Shown here one piece after another: positions 56,703-64,000 of a stretch of 64,000 nucleotides of DNA. The position numbers and the translations under genes were made by a program. The notes under the pieces were generated by a model. That model saw nothing but the letters and a program-made list of their open reading frames with translations. It was not told the DNA's origin and made no database searches. Numbering within the stretch: the first letter of the stretch is position 1; each line of letters opens with the position of its first letter. Location of the stretch: the NCBI GenBank assembly GCA_030834695.1, contig JAUQXK010000097.1, positions 170,759-234,758 of the forward strand. Direction: 5' to 3'. Origin of the DNA: Desulfobacterales bacterium. GTDB lineage: Bacteria; Desulfobacterota; Desulfobacteria; Desulfobacterales; SpSt-501.

Positions 56703-57779
56703 TTAGGGCATTTTGTAGATCATGGAATTGACGTTCATCCCGGCGCCGACCGAGGCGAAAACGACGAGGTCTCCGGAATTCAGGCGGTGGCCGTCCAGCT
56801 GGCCCCTCAGAATCAGATCGAGCAGAGTGGGCAGGGTCGCCACCGAACTGTTGCCGGTCCAGGAAATGATCATCGGCATGATGTCGGCGGGGACCTCTTT
56901 GACTTTGTACAATTCGAAAAGCCGCTTGACGATGGCGGCGTCCATTTTCTCGTTGGCCTGGTGGATGAGGATCTTCTTGACCTCACCGAGCCCGATGCCG
57001 GTGTCGTCGAGGTTTTTCTTGACCGCCAGGGGAACGGTCTTCACCGCATACTTGTAAATATCGTGGCCGTCCATTTTGACGTAGATCGCGTCGCTGGTCC
57101 GCTGCGGGTTGTAGGATTCCGTCATTCGCAGCAGAAAGGCGTGATGGTAGGTATCCGAGCGCGTCAGGTGGGAGACGATGCCCCCCTCCCCCTCCGTCGC
57201 CTCCACCAGGGTCGCACCGGCTCCATCGGAATAGATCATGCTGTCGATGTCGTGCGGGTCCGCAATCCGCCCCAGGGTCTCGGCCCCGATCACCAGGACA
57301 CGTTTGGCATCCCCGGACCTGATGAAGCAGTCCGCCGTGATCACCCCTTGCAGCCAGCCGGGGCAGCCGAACGGGATGTCAAACGCAACCGTATAAGGGT
57401 TTTTGATCCGCAAGTGGTGTTTGACCCGCGCCGCAATCGTGGGCACCGTGTCGCACCGCAGGCTGCGAGCATTCACGTCGCCGAAGTTGTGGGCCACGAT
57501 GATGTAATCGAGCGTTTCCCGGTCCACCCTCTCCAGCGCCGCTTCCGCCGCCTGGGTCGCCATCGCGGAGGTGCTTATCGTGGCGGGAGCGCACCGCCTT
57601 TCCTCGATTCCGGTGATCTCGTGCAGTTTATTGATGATCTCCGAGTTGGGCCGGGGAATCCGATTGCCGCTGGCATCGAAAAAGACGTTCTGCAGGAAAT
57701 GGGCGTTGGGCACCCGGTTGTCGGGGATATAACTGCCGGTGGCTGTAATGATCGATTTGGGCATATTGACTGTTTCCAT
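56703..57779 (-). CDS. 3-oxoacyl-ACP synthase III-like condensing enzyme
   Basis: The 358-residue protein has the KAS III fold with catalytic C139 in FDIPFGCPGWLQG, the histidine in KKILIHQANEKM, and the asparagine in SWTGNSSVATLPTL. It condenses a CoA-activated starter with malonyl-ACP, or acts in a related thiolase-like reaction. Insertions such as the DDTGIGLGEVKK loop and IYVKMDGHDIYKYAVKTV are family features. It differs from a standard FabH by its longer N-terminus (residues 20-60). Convergent position to fabV suggests a shared lipid role. Confidence 0.88.
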   Translation of the reverse strand: METVNMPKSIITATGSYIPDNRVPNAHFLQNVFFDASGNRIPRPNSEIINKLHEITGIEERRCAPATISTSAMATQAAEAALERVDRETLDYIIVAHNFGDVNARSLRCDTVPTIAARVKHHLRIKNPYTVAFDIPFGCPGWLQGVITADCFIRSGDAKRVLVIGAETLGRIADPHDIDSMIYSDGAGATLVEATEGEGGIVSHLTRSDTYHHAFLLRMTESYNPQRTSDAIYVKMDGHDIYKYAVKTVPLAVKKNLDDTGIGLGEVKKILIHQANEKMDAAIVKRLFELYKVKEVPADIMPMIISWTGNSSVATLPTLLDLILRGQLDGHRLNSGDLVVFASVGAGMNVNSMIYKMP

Positions 57780-58018
57780 GTCCCGCAGACCTGATAGATC
57801 GAGGTATCCGGGCTGGTTGTCTGTTTTCTGGATGTGCTGCTAATCGAAAATTTTCCTATTTAGCCGGTTATCCTAAAAAATGCAATATGGAGTTCTCACC
57901 CACCTCGTGATATGGTCCGCGGCGTTGCAGCGGTCGATATCTTTCTATCGGCAGGCCGGCGCAATCGGCTGCATCCGTGCATTGACCCATCCCATTATCG
58001 AATTGGCAGGGAGTTCAA

Positions 58019-59158
58019 ATGGAAGTCACGGTCATCGAAGTCCATGGACCTTCAGACCTGAAAAAATGGGTGGGTTTTCCGAACACGCTGTATCGGGGGG
58101 ACGCCCGTTACATTCCGCAGATCATCCGGGATGAGCTCGATTTTTTTTCGCCTGCGAAAAACCCCTCTTTTAAAATTTCCAAGACCAAGCTGCTGCTGGC
58201 CCGGCGCGGCGAACGGCTGATGGGCCGGGTGTGCGGCATCATCCACTCGCTGGAAACCCGCAAGCTGGGATACAAGCGGGGGCGCTTCGGGTGGTTTGAA
58301 AGCGCGGATGATCGCGAAGTGGCCGGCGCCCTGATCGGAAACCTGGAGAAGTGGTTCTCCGGCGAGGGCTGCCGGGAAATAACCGGACCCCACGGTTTCA
58401 GCGATCTGGACCCCGAAGGCATGCTGGTCGAGGGGTTCGATGCGCAGCCCACCATCTCCGGCAGCTACAACAAGCCCTATTACCCCGCGTTAATCGAAGC
58501 GCTCGGCTTCCAAAAGGAGGTCGACTATATCGAAAGGCGGCTCGAATTTCCGCAGGAGATGCCGCCGCTGTTCCAGATGATCGCAAAAAAAGTGATGCCG
58601 GCGGCAGAAGCGGAGGGCTACCGGCTGGTGGAAGGCCTGACCAAGAAGGCAGTGAAGGAATACACCGGGCAGTTCTGGGACGTGCTGGAGGCCTCCTTCG
58701 AGCACCTCTACGGAGTGACGCCGCTCACCGACGATCAGAAGGCCTTCTACGAAAAAAAGTATTTCGGGTTCATCGACCCGCGCTTCCTGCAGCTGGTCGT
58801 AGACGGCTCCGACCGGCTCCAGGGATTTTTCCTGGGTCTGCCCTCGCTCAGCCGTCCGTTTCAGCGCGCAGGGGGGCGGCTGTTCCCCTTCGGCTTCTTC
58901 CATATCCTGAGGGGATTCAAGCGCTTTGACACGGTCGATTTCTATTTTGCGGGGGTTCATCCCCAGGCCAATACTAAGAGAGTCTTTCCCGTGATGACCC
59001 TGGGCATGTGGCGGGCATTGAAGGATGCCAATGTCCAATATCTTGAGACCAACCGCGAACTCGAAACCAACACCTCGGTCGTCAACCTCTGGTCCCGCTT
59101 TGCAGTGTTGAACCAGCGGCACACCCGGGTTTTTCGTAAAAACCTGACGATGGCCTGA
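58019..59158 (+). CDS. Acyl-CoA N-acyltransferase-fold protein, function unknown
   Basis: The 379-residue protein is of the GNAT-like kind seen beside lipid genes: LLLARRGERLMGRVCGIIHS near residues 58-78, GRFGWFESADDREVAGALIGNLEKWFSGEGC, and GPHGFSDLDPEGMLVEGFD around residue 120. A second, weaker half follows. GNAT cofactor motifs are degenerate, so the substrate is unknown. It starts with ATG after GGGAGTTCAA, a modest ribosome-binding site. It is not coupled to its neighbours. I do not recognise a named family. Confidence 0.7.
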   Translation: MEVTVIEVHGPSDLKKWVGFPNTLYRGDARYIPQIIRDELDFFSPAKNPSFKISKTKLLLARRGERLMGRVCGIIHSLETRKLGYKRGRFGWFESADDREVAGALIGNLEKWFSGEGCREITGPHGFSDLDPEGMLVEGFDAQPTISGSYNKPYYPALIEALGFQKEVDYIERRLEFPQEMPPLFQMIAKKVMPAAEAEGYRLVEGLTKKAVKEYTGQFWDVLEASFEHLYGVTPLTDDQKAFYEKKYFGFIDPRFLQLVVDGSDRLQGFFLGLPSLSRPFQRAGGRLFPFGFFHILRGFKRFDTVDFYFAGVHPQANTKRVFPVMTLGMWRALKDANVQYLETNRELETNTSVVNLWSRFAVLNQRHTRVFRKNLTMA

Positions 59159-59488
59159 ACCTATCGGAAAGAGTCTGCAATGAATAAGCGGAACCTTGGC
59201 ATCTGCGTTGATTGGATGTCTCCCAAATATTTCAGGCCGGCTCGCTTGTCATTCCCAAGGTTACACCATTGCTGAATCCAAGATTAGCTGCTTCTTGAAA
59301 AGAAGATTGCAGCTTATACATATTCATCATTAAATTAGCAGGTTAAATCACATATCCATCTATGCCGACCTGTCCGTGACCGCTGGCATGTATCTTGATT
59401 ATTAGATTCGAGAAGCTTTTCATTTGAACCGTCACCTCTTTTGTGAATAAATACGCACAGCAACCAATTTACAGGGAGGAAAGGATCG
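59159..59488. other. Intergenic region upstream of terC-like gene
   Basis: About 330 bp without a gene. It has the sequence GGGAGGAAAGGATCG directly before the terC start. I looked for a yybP-ykoY manganese riboswitch, common before TerC genes, and saw no convincing match. Confidence 0.4.
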
Positions 59489-60259
59489 ATGATCGATTTA
59501 GGTTGGCTCGGGTATATCGAATTTTCATGGGCGTTTTTCCTGGCGGTAGGAAGCATCGTGCTGATCGACTTGGTGCTGGCCGGGGACAACGCCGTGGTCA
59601 TCGCCATGGCGGTCAAGAATCTCACCGGCAAGAAGCGCTCGCTGGGCATCATCCTGGGATCGGGCGGCGCGGTCGTCGTTCGCGTGGCCTGCACATTTCT
59701 GGTCGCCCAACTGCTGAACATGAAGTATGTCAAGCTGATCGGTGGCGCGGTCATCATCTGGATCGCTATCAAGCTGCTCACCGAAACCGCCGACGAGGAA
59801 TGCCATGGGAAAGAGGCCCAGTCCATTTGGCAAGCGCTCTGGATCATCATCGTGGCCGACATGAGCATGGGTATCGACAACATGCTGGCAGTCGGTGCCG
59901 CCAGCCACGGCAACCTCTTTCTGCTCCTGTTCGGCCTGATCCTCTCCATCCCCTTTGTCGTCTTCATGAGCACCATGCTCGCCAAGCTGATGGACCGGTA
60001 TCCGATCATCCTCTGGCTGGGCGCGGCCCTGCTCGGCAAGGTCGGCGGCGAGATGATGGCCACTGACCCGTTTGTCGTCGAATTCTTCAATCTGCCCCAT
60101 TGGACAGAGTATGTTTCGATGGCGATCTTCATCCTCTTTGTCTGCGGCTTCAGCAAGTGGATTATCAACAGGCAAAAGGCGAAGTGCGAAACGGAGCCCG
60201 CTCACGGCGGCAATGTGGCCGTAGCGGTCGAGGCCGCCAAGACCGACGGCGGCAAGTAA
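59489..60259 (+). CDS. TerC family integral membrane protein
   Basis: The 256-residue protein has seven or so helices and the TerC signatures LIDLVLAGDNAVVIAMA and VADMSMGIDNMLAVGAAS, with acidic residues in the membrane thought to bind metal. The family is linked to tellurite resistance and manganese export. The C-terminal 30 residues are polar. A strong GGGAGGAAAGG precedes the ATG. It is transcribed alone and ends at a terminator at 60326. The family suggests manganese efflux that helps metalation of exported proteins; that is inference from relatives. Confidence 0.9.
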   Translation: MIDLGWLGYIEFSWAFFLAVGSIVLIDLVLAGDNAVVIAMAVKNLTGKKRSLGIILGSGGAVVVRVACTFLVAQLLNMKYVKLIGGAVIIWIAIKLLTETADEECHGKEAQSIWQALWIIIVADMSMGIDNMLAVGAASHGNLFLLLFGLILSIPFVVFMSTMLAKLMDRYPIILWLGAALLGKVGGEMMATDPFVVEFFNLPHWTEYVSMAIFILFVCGFSKWIINRQKAKCETEPAHGGNVAVAVEAAKTDGGK

Positions 60260-60325
60260 GGTTCCGTAGGCGGCCGTAGCTGAAGGCTCCGCGGACGGTT
60301 CGAACGATCTTCGGTCGCTGAAACA

Positions 60326-60368
60326 ATCATCCCTCTCCAGGTCCGCTGGAAGAGGGATGATCTTTTTT
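60326..60368 (+). terminator. Rho-independent terminator of terC-like gene
   Basis: The stem ATCATCCCTCT/AGAGGGATGAT (60326-60336 and 60351-60361), with an inner CCAG/CTGG pairing, is followed by CTTTTTT. It lies 67 bp after the stop. Confidence 0.85.
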
Positions 60369-60398
60369 CAAATCGCCACGCCGACCAGGCTTGGTGCT

Positions 60399-61502
60399 TT
60401 AGTGTTTGCGTCCAGCATGTGCCTGCGTCTTTGACTTGCGAAGTTCAGCGCGGGCATTGGCTTTTGGCTCAACGGGCGACTTGGCTGAACGGGGCGGCTT
60501 GCGCTTGAGAACGCCAGCTACAGCTTTGACGATATGCCGGGCGGTCAGACCAAATTTGTCGATCACTTCCAGGTAAGGTCCGGATTCCGCGAAGGTGTTG
60601 CCCACCCCCACCCGTTTCATCGGGGCGGGGTATTTTTCCACCAGCAGTTCGGCCACGGCACTGCCCAGCCCGCCGAAGATGATGTTGTTCTCGGCGGTAA
60701 CGATGGCGCCGGTATCCCGAGCGGCCCTGAGAACCATTGACTCATCAAGCGGCTTCACCGTGTGGCAATCGATGACCCTCGCCTCAATCCCTTTTTTTGA
60801 TAGAAGCTCGGCTGCGATCAAAGCCTGCACCACCATATCCCGGTTGGCGATGATGGCGGCATCGGAACCCTCCCGGACGAGGACCGCTTTGCCGATCTTA
60901 AAGGGGAAACGTTCATCGTAGAGCACGGGCACCGGATCCCGCGTGAAGCTGAGATACACCGGCCCTTTATACTCAGCCGCGGCAAAAACCGCCATCTTGG
61001 TGCTCGTCGGGTCCGCCGGCGCAATTACGGTGGAGCCGGCCAGCGCGCGCATGATGGACAGGTCCTCCTGGGCCTGGTGGGTTACCCCGTCCGGGCCCGG
61101 CGTGATCCCGCTGTGGCTGGCGGCGATCTTCACGTTCAGGTGCGGGTAGTGGATGCTGTTGCGCACCTGATCGAGCGCCCGCATGCTGGCGAACACGGCA
61201 TAGGTATTGGCGAAGGGAATCAGCCCCGTGGTCGCCATCCCGGCCGCAGCCGCCATCATGTTCTGCTCGGCGATCCCGAAGTTGAACGACCGCTCCGGAA
61301 ACTTGGCGGCGAACAAGAACGTTTTCATCGGTTTGGATACGTCGGCGTCCAGAGACACCACGTCTGGATTCTTCCCGCCCAACTCGAGCAGAGCTTCCCC
61401 ATAGGTGAGGCGCGTAGGCTCTCCCTTGGCCTTCAAAAAAAGATCCCTGGACGAGAGCAAGGCTTGGACTTCTGGCAGAATGTAGCGGTAGCTAGATTTC
61501 AC
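60399..61502 (-). CDS. Split transketolase, C-terminal half (pair 1)
   Basis: The 367-residue protein contains the pyrimidine-binding domain (FNFGIAEQNMMAAAAGMATTGLIPFANTYAVFAS) and the C-terminal domain (DCHTVKPLDESMVLRAARDTGAIVTAENNIIFGGLGSAVAELL). It works with the N-terminal half encoded just upstream; the genes overlap by 11 bases. Split transketolases transfer two-carbon units between sugars. The last 35 residues form a basic tail (KRKPPRSAKSPVEPKANARA...) not typical of the family. The pair's specific sugar is unknown. Confidence 0.9.
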   Translation of the reverse strand: MKSSYRYILPEVQALLSSRDLFLKAKGEPTRLTYGEALLELGGKNPDVVSLDADVSKPMKTFLFAAKFPERSFNFGIAEQNMMAAAAGMATTGLIPFANTYAVFASMRALDQVRNSIHYPHLNVKIAASHSGITPGPDGVTHQAQEDLSIMRALAGSTVIAPADPTSTKMAVFAAAEYKGPVYLSFTRDPVPVLYDERFPFKIGKAVLVREGSDAAIIANRDMVVQALIAAELLSKKGIEARVIDCHTVKPLDESMVLRAARDTGAIVTAENNIIFGGLGSAVAELLVEKYPAPMKRVGVGNTFAESGPYLEVIDKFGLTARHIVKAVAGVLKRKPPRSAKSPVEPKANARAELRKSKTQAHAGRKH

Positions 61503-62334
61503 AGATGCACCTCCTGATCTCGCACAGCGCCTGATCGGCTTCGGACGCGCATGGCGCTTTTCCGTGCCAGTCGGCCGCGTTTTCCATGAAGGAGACCCCT
61601 TTCCCCTTGATGGTCTCAGCTACAATGGCGGTCGGAACGCCCTTGCGCTTGCTGGCGGCTTCGAGCGCCGCAACGATCTGCTCCATGTTGTGCCCATTGA
61701 TGGCATCCACGTGCCAGCCGAAGGCGCGCCACTTGTCGGCCAGCGGCTCCACCGGCATCACATCCTCCACGCAGAAATCATTTTGCAGGTGGTTGCGGTC
61801 GACGATCACGGTGAAGTTGTCGAGCTTCCACTTGGGAGCTGCCATGGCCGCCTCCCAAACGGACCCTTCCTGGCACTCGCCGTCGCCGACCACCACCCAC
61901 ACGTGGTAGTCTTGCTTCTTGAGTTTACCCGCGAGCGCCATCCCCAAACCCGCCGAAATGCCCTGGCCGAGCGATCCCACGCTCATGTCGATCCCGGGGC
62001 ACTTGTGCATATCCGGGTGGCCCTGCAGCATACTGCCCAGTTTGCGCAAGGTCGAGAGGTGCTTCTTGTCGAAATAGCCGCGCTCGGCTAACGCCGAGTA
62101 CCACGCCGGGCAGGCGTGCCCCTTGGAGAGAATGAAGCGGTCGCGGTCCGGCCATTGGGGGTTGGCAGGATCGATGCGCATCACCCGAAAGTAAAGCGCG
62201 GTCACGATGTCCGTCGCCGAAAGCGAGCCTCCGGGATGGCCGGCAGCAGCCGTGCAGGTCATCTCGATGATGTCGCAGCGGATGGTCCCGGCCATCCGCT
62301 TGAGATCATCTATGCTCATGGGTCCCTGGGTCAT
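61492..62334 (-). CDS. Split transketolase, N-terminal half (pair 1)
   Basis: The 280-residue protein has the thiamine-diphosphate domain: GHPGGSLSATDIVTALYF, GSLGQGISAGLGMALAG, VVGDGECQEGSVWEAAMAAPKWKLDNFTVIVDRNHLQ. This is the N-terminal half of transketolase, made as a separate chain. AAAGGAGATAAAAGAAG precedes the start. The remnant of an SDR gene ends 33 bp upstream, so the original operon probably contained an enzyme now lost. It pairs with the overlapping C-terminal half downstream. Confidence 0.93.
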   Translation of the reverse strand: MTQGPMSIDDLKRMAGTIRCDIIEMTCTAAAGHPGGSLSATDIVTALYFRVMRIDPANPQWPDRDRFILSKGHACPAWYSALAERGYFDKKHLSTLRKLGSMLQGHPDMHKCPGIDMSVGSLGQGISAGLGMALAGKLKKQDYHVWVVVGDGECQEGSVWEAAMAAPKWKLDNFTVIVDRNHLQNDFCVEDVMPVEPLADKWRAFGWHVDAINGHNMEQIVAALEAASKRKGVPTAIVAETIKGKGVSFMENAADWHGKAPCASEADQALCEIRRCICEI

Positions 62335-62367
62335 CTTCTTTTATCTCCTTTGCTGGATCGAAAGACT

Positions 62368-62472
62368 TTAATCCATATGAGATCCGCCATTAATATCGAT
62401 GTCCTCACCGGTGATATAGCCGGCATCCTCATTCTGGACGCGAACGTTGACAGATACGATTGCCCTTATGCC
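62368..62472 (-). pseudogene. SDR dehydrogenase C-terminal remnant
   Basis: The minus-strand frame just upstream of transketolase pair 1 reads NEDAGYITGEDIDINGGSHM then D and a stop codon (TAA at 62368-62370). The pattern YITGxxIDINGG is the standard end of short-chain dehydrogenases. A stop codon about 34 codons upstream and the nearby transketolase gene leave no room for the rest. Only the final 25 residues are SDR-like, so this is the scar of a deleted gene in an operon between the two transketolase pairs. Confidence 0.7.
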
Positions 62473-62483
62473 TCAAGGCCAGA

Positions 62484-63503
62484 CTAGAGCCATTCCTTGA
62501 TCTTCTTTTCCATTGCCTTGGTTGAGATGCCGTAACGATCATGCAGCGTTGGTAACGCGCCGGCGGCGAGAAATGCGTCAGGCAGCGCTATCTGGCGGAA
62601 GGCCGGCGCCACGCCGGAGCGCAACAATAGTCCTGCAACCGCCTCGCCCAGGCCGCCGATGACGGAATGGTTTTCGGCCACGATCACCATGCGTCCTCCA
62701 CGAGCAGCTTCCTTAACGATGCTTTCCGCATCGAGAGGCTTGATGGTGGGAACATGCAGCACCGCAATATCCACGTTATCGGAACGCAACTGAGCGGCGG
62801 TTTCCAAGGCACGCATGGTCATCAGGCCTGTTGAAACGATGAGGGCATCGGTCCCGTTTCGCAACAGCCTGGCTTTGCCGAGTTCGAAACGGTAGTCGTA
62901 TTCGTCCAGGACCAGCGGGACGTTCCCGCGCAGCAACCGCATGTAGACCGGCCCGTTGTATGCGGCGATGGCCGGCAGTGCCTGTTCGATGTCCAGCGCA
63001 TCGCAGGGGTCGACGATGGTCAAATTCGGCATGGCCCGGAAGATCGCCAGGTCATCGGTCGCTTGATGGCTGGGGCCGTAGCCCGTCGTCAACCCGGGCA
63101 ATGCGCAAATTATTTTCACGTTCAGCTTTTCTTCGGCAATCGCCATGCAGATGAAATCGTAAGTCCGCCGCGCGGCGAAAACGGCATACGTCGTCACAAA
63201 GGGTAAAAATCCTTCTCTCGCCATGCCCGATGCAGCGCTCATCAGCAGCTGCTCGGCCATTCCCATTTGGTAAAACCGGTCCGGGTGGGCCTGGGCAAAT
63301 ATGTGCAAGTCGGTGTATTTGCCCAGGTCCGCCGTCATGCCGACAATCTCCGAACGCTCCTGAGCCAGGGCGACGAGGGCATGCCCGAAAGGTGCCGCTT
63401 TCGTACGTTGGCCCTCAGAGGCAATGGAGGCAATCATGGCCGAGGTGGTCAAGCGCGGTTTCGATGGCGGATCGGGCTGGATGGGCTGGCGGATGCGGCT
63501 CAT
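62484..63503 (-). CDS. Split transketolase, C-terminal half (pair 2)
   Basis: The 339-residue protein has the pyrimidine domain (DRFYQMGMAEQLLMSAASGMAREGFLPFVTTYAVFAARRTYDF) and the C-terminal domain (PTIKPLDAESIVKEAARGGRMVIVAENHSVIGGLGEAVAGLLL). The E of the expected GIAEQ motif is kept as GMAEQ. It is clearly different in sequence from pair 1, so the two pairs are not recent duplicates. It overlaps the upstream N-half by four bases. A role in catabolism of an unusual sugar or sulfo-sugar is plausible, as split transketolases occur in such pathways. Confidence 0.9.
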   Translation of the reverse strand: MSRIRQPIQPDPPSKPRLTTSAMIASIASEGQRTKAAPFGHALVALAQERSEIVGMTADLGKYTDLHIFAQAHPDRFYQMGMAEQLLMSAASGMAREGFLPFVTTYAVFAARRTYDFICMAIAEEKLNVKIICALPGLTTGYGPSHQATDDLAIFRAMPNLTIVDPCDALDIEQALPAIAAYNGPVYMRLLRGNVPLVLDEYDYRFELGKARLLRNGTDALIVSTGLMTMRALETAAQLRSDNVDIAVLHVPTIKPLDAESIVKEAARGGRMVIVAENHSVIGGLGEAVAGLLLRSGVAPAFRQIALPDAFLAAGALPTLHDRYGISTKAMEKKIKEWL

Positions 63504-64000
63504 ACGTCCTCCCGTTTATTGAGCGTATCGAGCGTGCGCTGCCATTCATCGGCTTCGACGCGAATGAAGTGCGTTTTTTCGCGCCCCTCCAAGAACGGCA
63601 CGCCTTTGCACATCCTTGTGTCGCAAACGATCACGCGGGGTTGCTGTTGCTTCAGTGAGCGGGCTTGGTTAAAAGCGGCTACCAAGGCATTGAGATCATT
63701 GCCGTCCACTCGTTGCACATGCCAGCCGAAAGCCTGCCATTTTTCCGCTATTGGCTCTAAGCTCAGCACGTTGGAGGACGGACCGTCGGCTTGCTGGTTG
63801 TTGGAATCGACGAGGGCGATCAAATTGTCCAATTTCCAGTGGCCGGCGGACAGGGCCGCCTCCCAGGTCGAGCCTTCGTCTAGCTCGCCGTCTGACAATA
63901 AGTTGTAAACAAAGCAGGGTGAGGACTTGCGCTTAAGACCCAGGCACATGCCCACCGCAATGCCCAGGCCGTGTCCCAGCGAGCCGCCGGTGATCTCCAT
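63500..64000 (-). CDS. Split transketolase, N-terminal half (pair 2), 5' end beyond window
   Basis: The visible 166 residues start inside the thiamine-diphosphate domain (GGSLGHGLGIAVGMCLGL). They include LLSDGELDEGSTWEAALSAGHWKLDNLIALVDSNNQQADGP, the motif for metal and cofactor binding, and end NKREDV. The apparent ATG at the window edge is internal to the family, so the true start lies beyond 64000. It overlaps the C-half by four bases. The pair likely forms one enzyme. Confidence 0.9.
   Translation of the reverse strand: MEITGGSLGHGLGIAVGMCLGLKRKSSPCFVYNLLSDGELDEGSTWEAALSAGHWKLDNLIALVDSNNQQADGPSSNVLSLEPIAEKWQAFGWHVQRVDGNDLNALVAAFNQARSLKQQQPRVIVCDTRMCKGVPFLEGREKTHFIRVEADEWQRTLDTLNKREDV

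Noticed and set aside
59159..59488. yybP-ykoY manganese riboswitch before the terC-like gene
   Set aside because: I did not find the conserved internal-loop sequence or pairing pattern.

Overview
The window reads as a chromosomal stretch of a GC-rich, anaerobic, Gram-negative bacterium, most likely a member of the Desulfobacterota (old deltaproteobacteria). Supporting signs are a DsrMK-like pair (HdrD-type Fe-S protein plus NarI-type membrane cytochrome fused to eleven CxxCH motifs), a GlpAB-type anaerobic glycerol-3-phosphate dehydrogenase, two TRAP systems, several sigma-54 activators and LolA-type outer-membrane biogenesis. No 16S rRNA is present, so this placement is inference.

Layout. 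1-6 kb: a cut-off zinc-ribbon protein, a universal stress protein, a ferritin-like protein, a membrane protein with an internal repeat, a PPC/DUF296 protein and glpBA. 6-10.5 kb: a complete ZraP/ZraS/ZraR-type envelope-stress system with a recognisable sigma-54 promoter and two GGATAC/GTATCC inverted repeats. 10.5-17.2 kb: housekeeping genes (zinc-ribbon thioredoxin, lolA, yebC, rlmE, radA, an MltB-type transglycosylase). 17.3-19 kb: tRNA-Glu(CUC) with a 31-bp direct repeat bounding a degenerate 1.6-kb integrative element that carries a DUF433/DUF5615 toxin-antitoxin-like pair. 19-23.9 kb: a gene-poor, partly AT-rich island (acyltransferase, FemAB-like protein, integrase relic, tiny membrane peptides). 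23.9-32.5 kb: CCA-adding enzyme, 6-phosphogluconolactonase, then a long minus-strand run (PilZ, small Cys-containing proteins, PNPOx-like, trpS, cytidylate-kinase-like, aconitase, DUF378). 32.8-37 kb: a receiver-less sigma-54 activator convergent with a PAS hybrid kinase.

The most striking region is 37.3-54.98 kb, where every gene is on the minus strand. In transcription order: TRAP P-Q-M, a GntR regulator, a second TRAP P with an SDR dehydrogenase and TRAP Q-M, then E1-alpha, E1-beta, E2 and E3 of a 2-oxoacid/acetoin dehydrogenase complex, an 11-heme cytochrome c fused to a NarI-like domain, a stand-alone GcvH-like lipoyl protein, an HdrD/DsrK-like Fe-S protein, a lipoate-protein ligase and a YciH-like factor. 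My main hypothesis is that this operon couples oxidation of an imported substrate, through a protein-bound dihydrolipoyl group, to a DsrMK-like membrane complex. The lipoyl group would be a diffusible two-electron carrier instead of feeding NAD alone. No glycine-cleavage P or T genes are nearby.

55.5-64 kb: FabV enoyl reductase convergent with a KAS III-like enzyme, an acyltransferase-fold protein, a TerC-family protein, and two split transketolases separated by the C-terminal remnant of a deleted SDR gene.

Repeats are unusually informative here. There are four long hairpins whose outer arms abut or include a stop codon (12.8, 13.0, 42.2 and 43.7 kb), two MITE-like elements with about 21-bp terminal inverted repeats (6.8 and 55.2 kb), an interspersed palindromic repeat (0.7, 0.86 and 46.1 kb), and a 38-bp inverted repeat pair at 34.1 kb with a relative at 10.4 kb.
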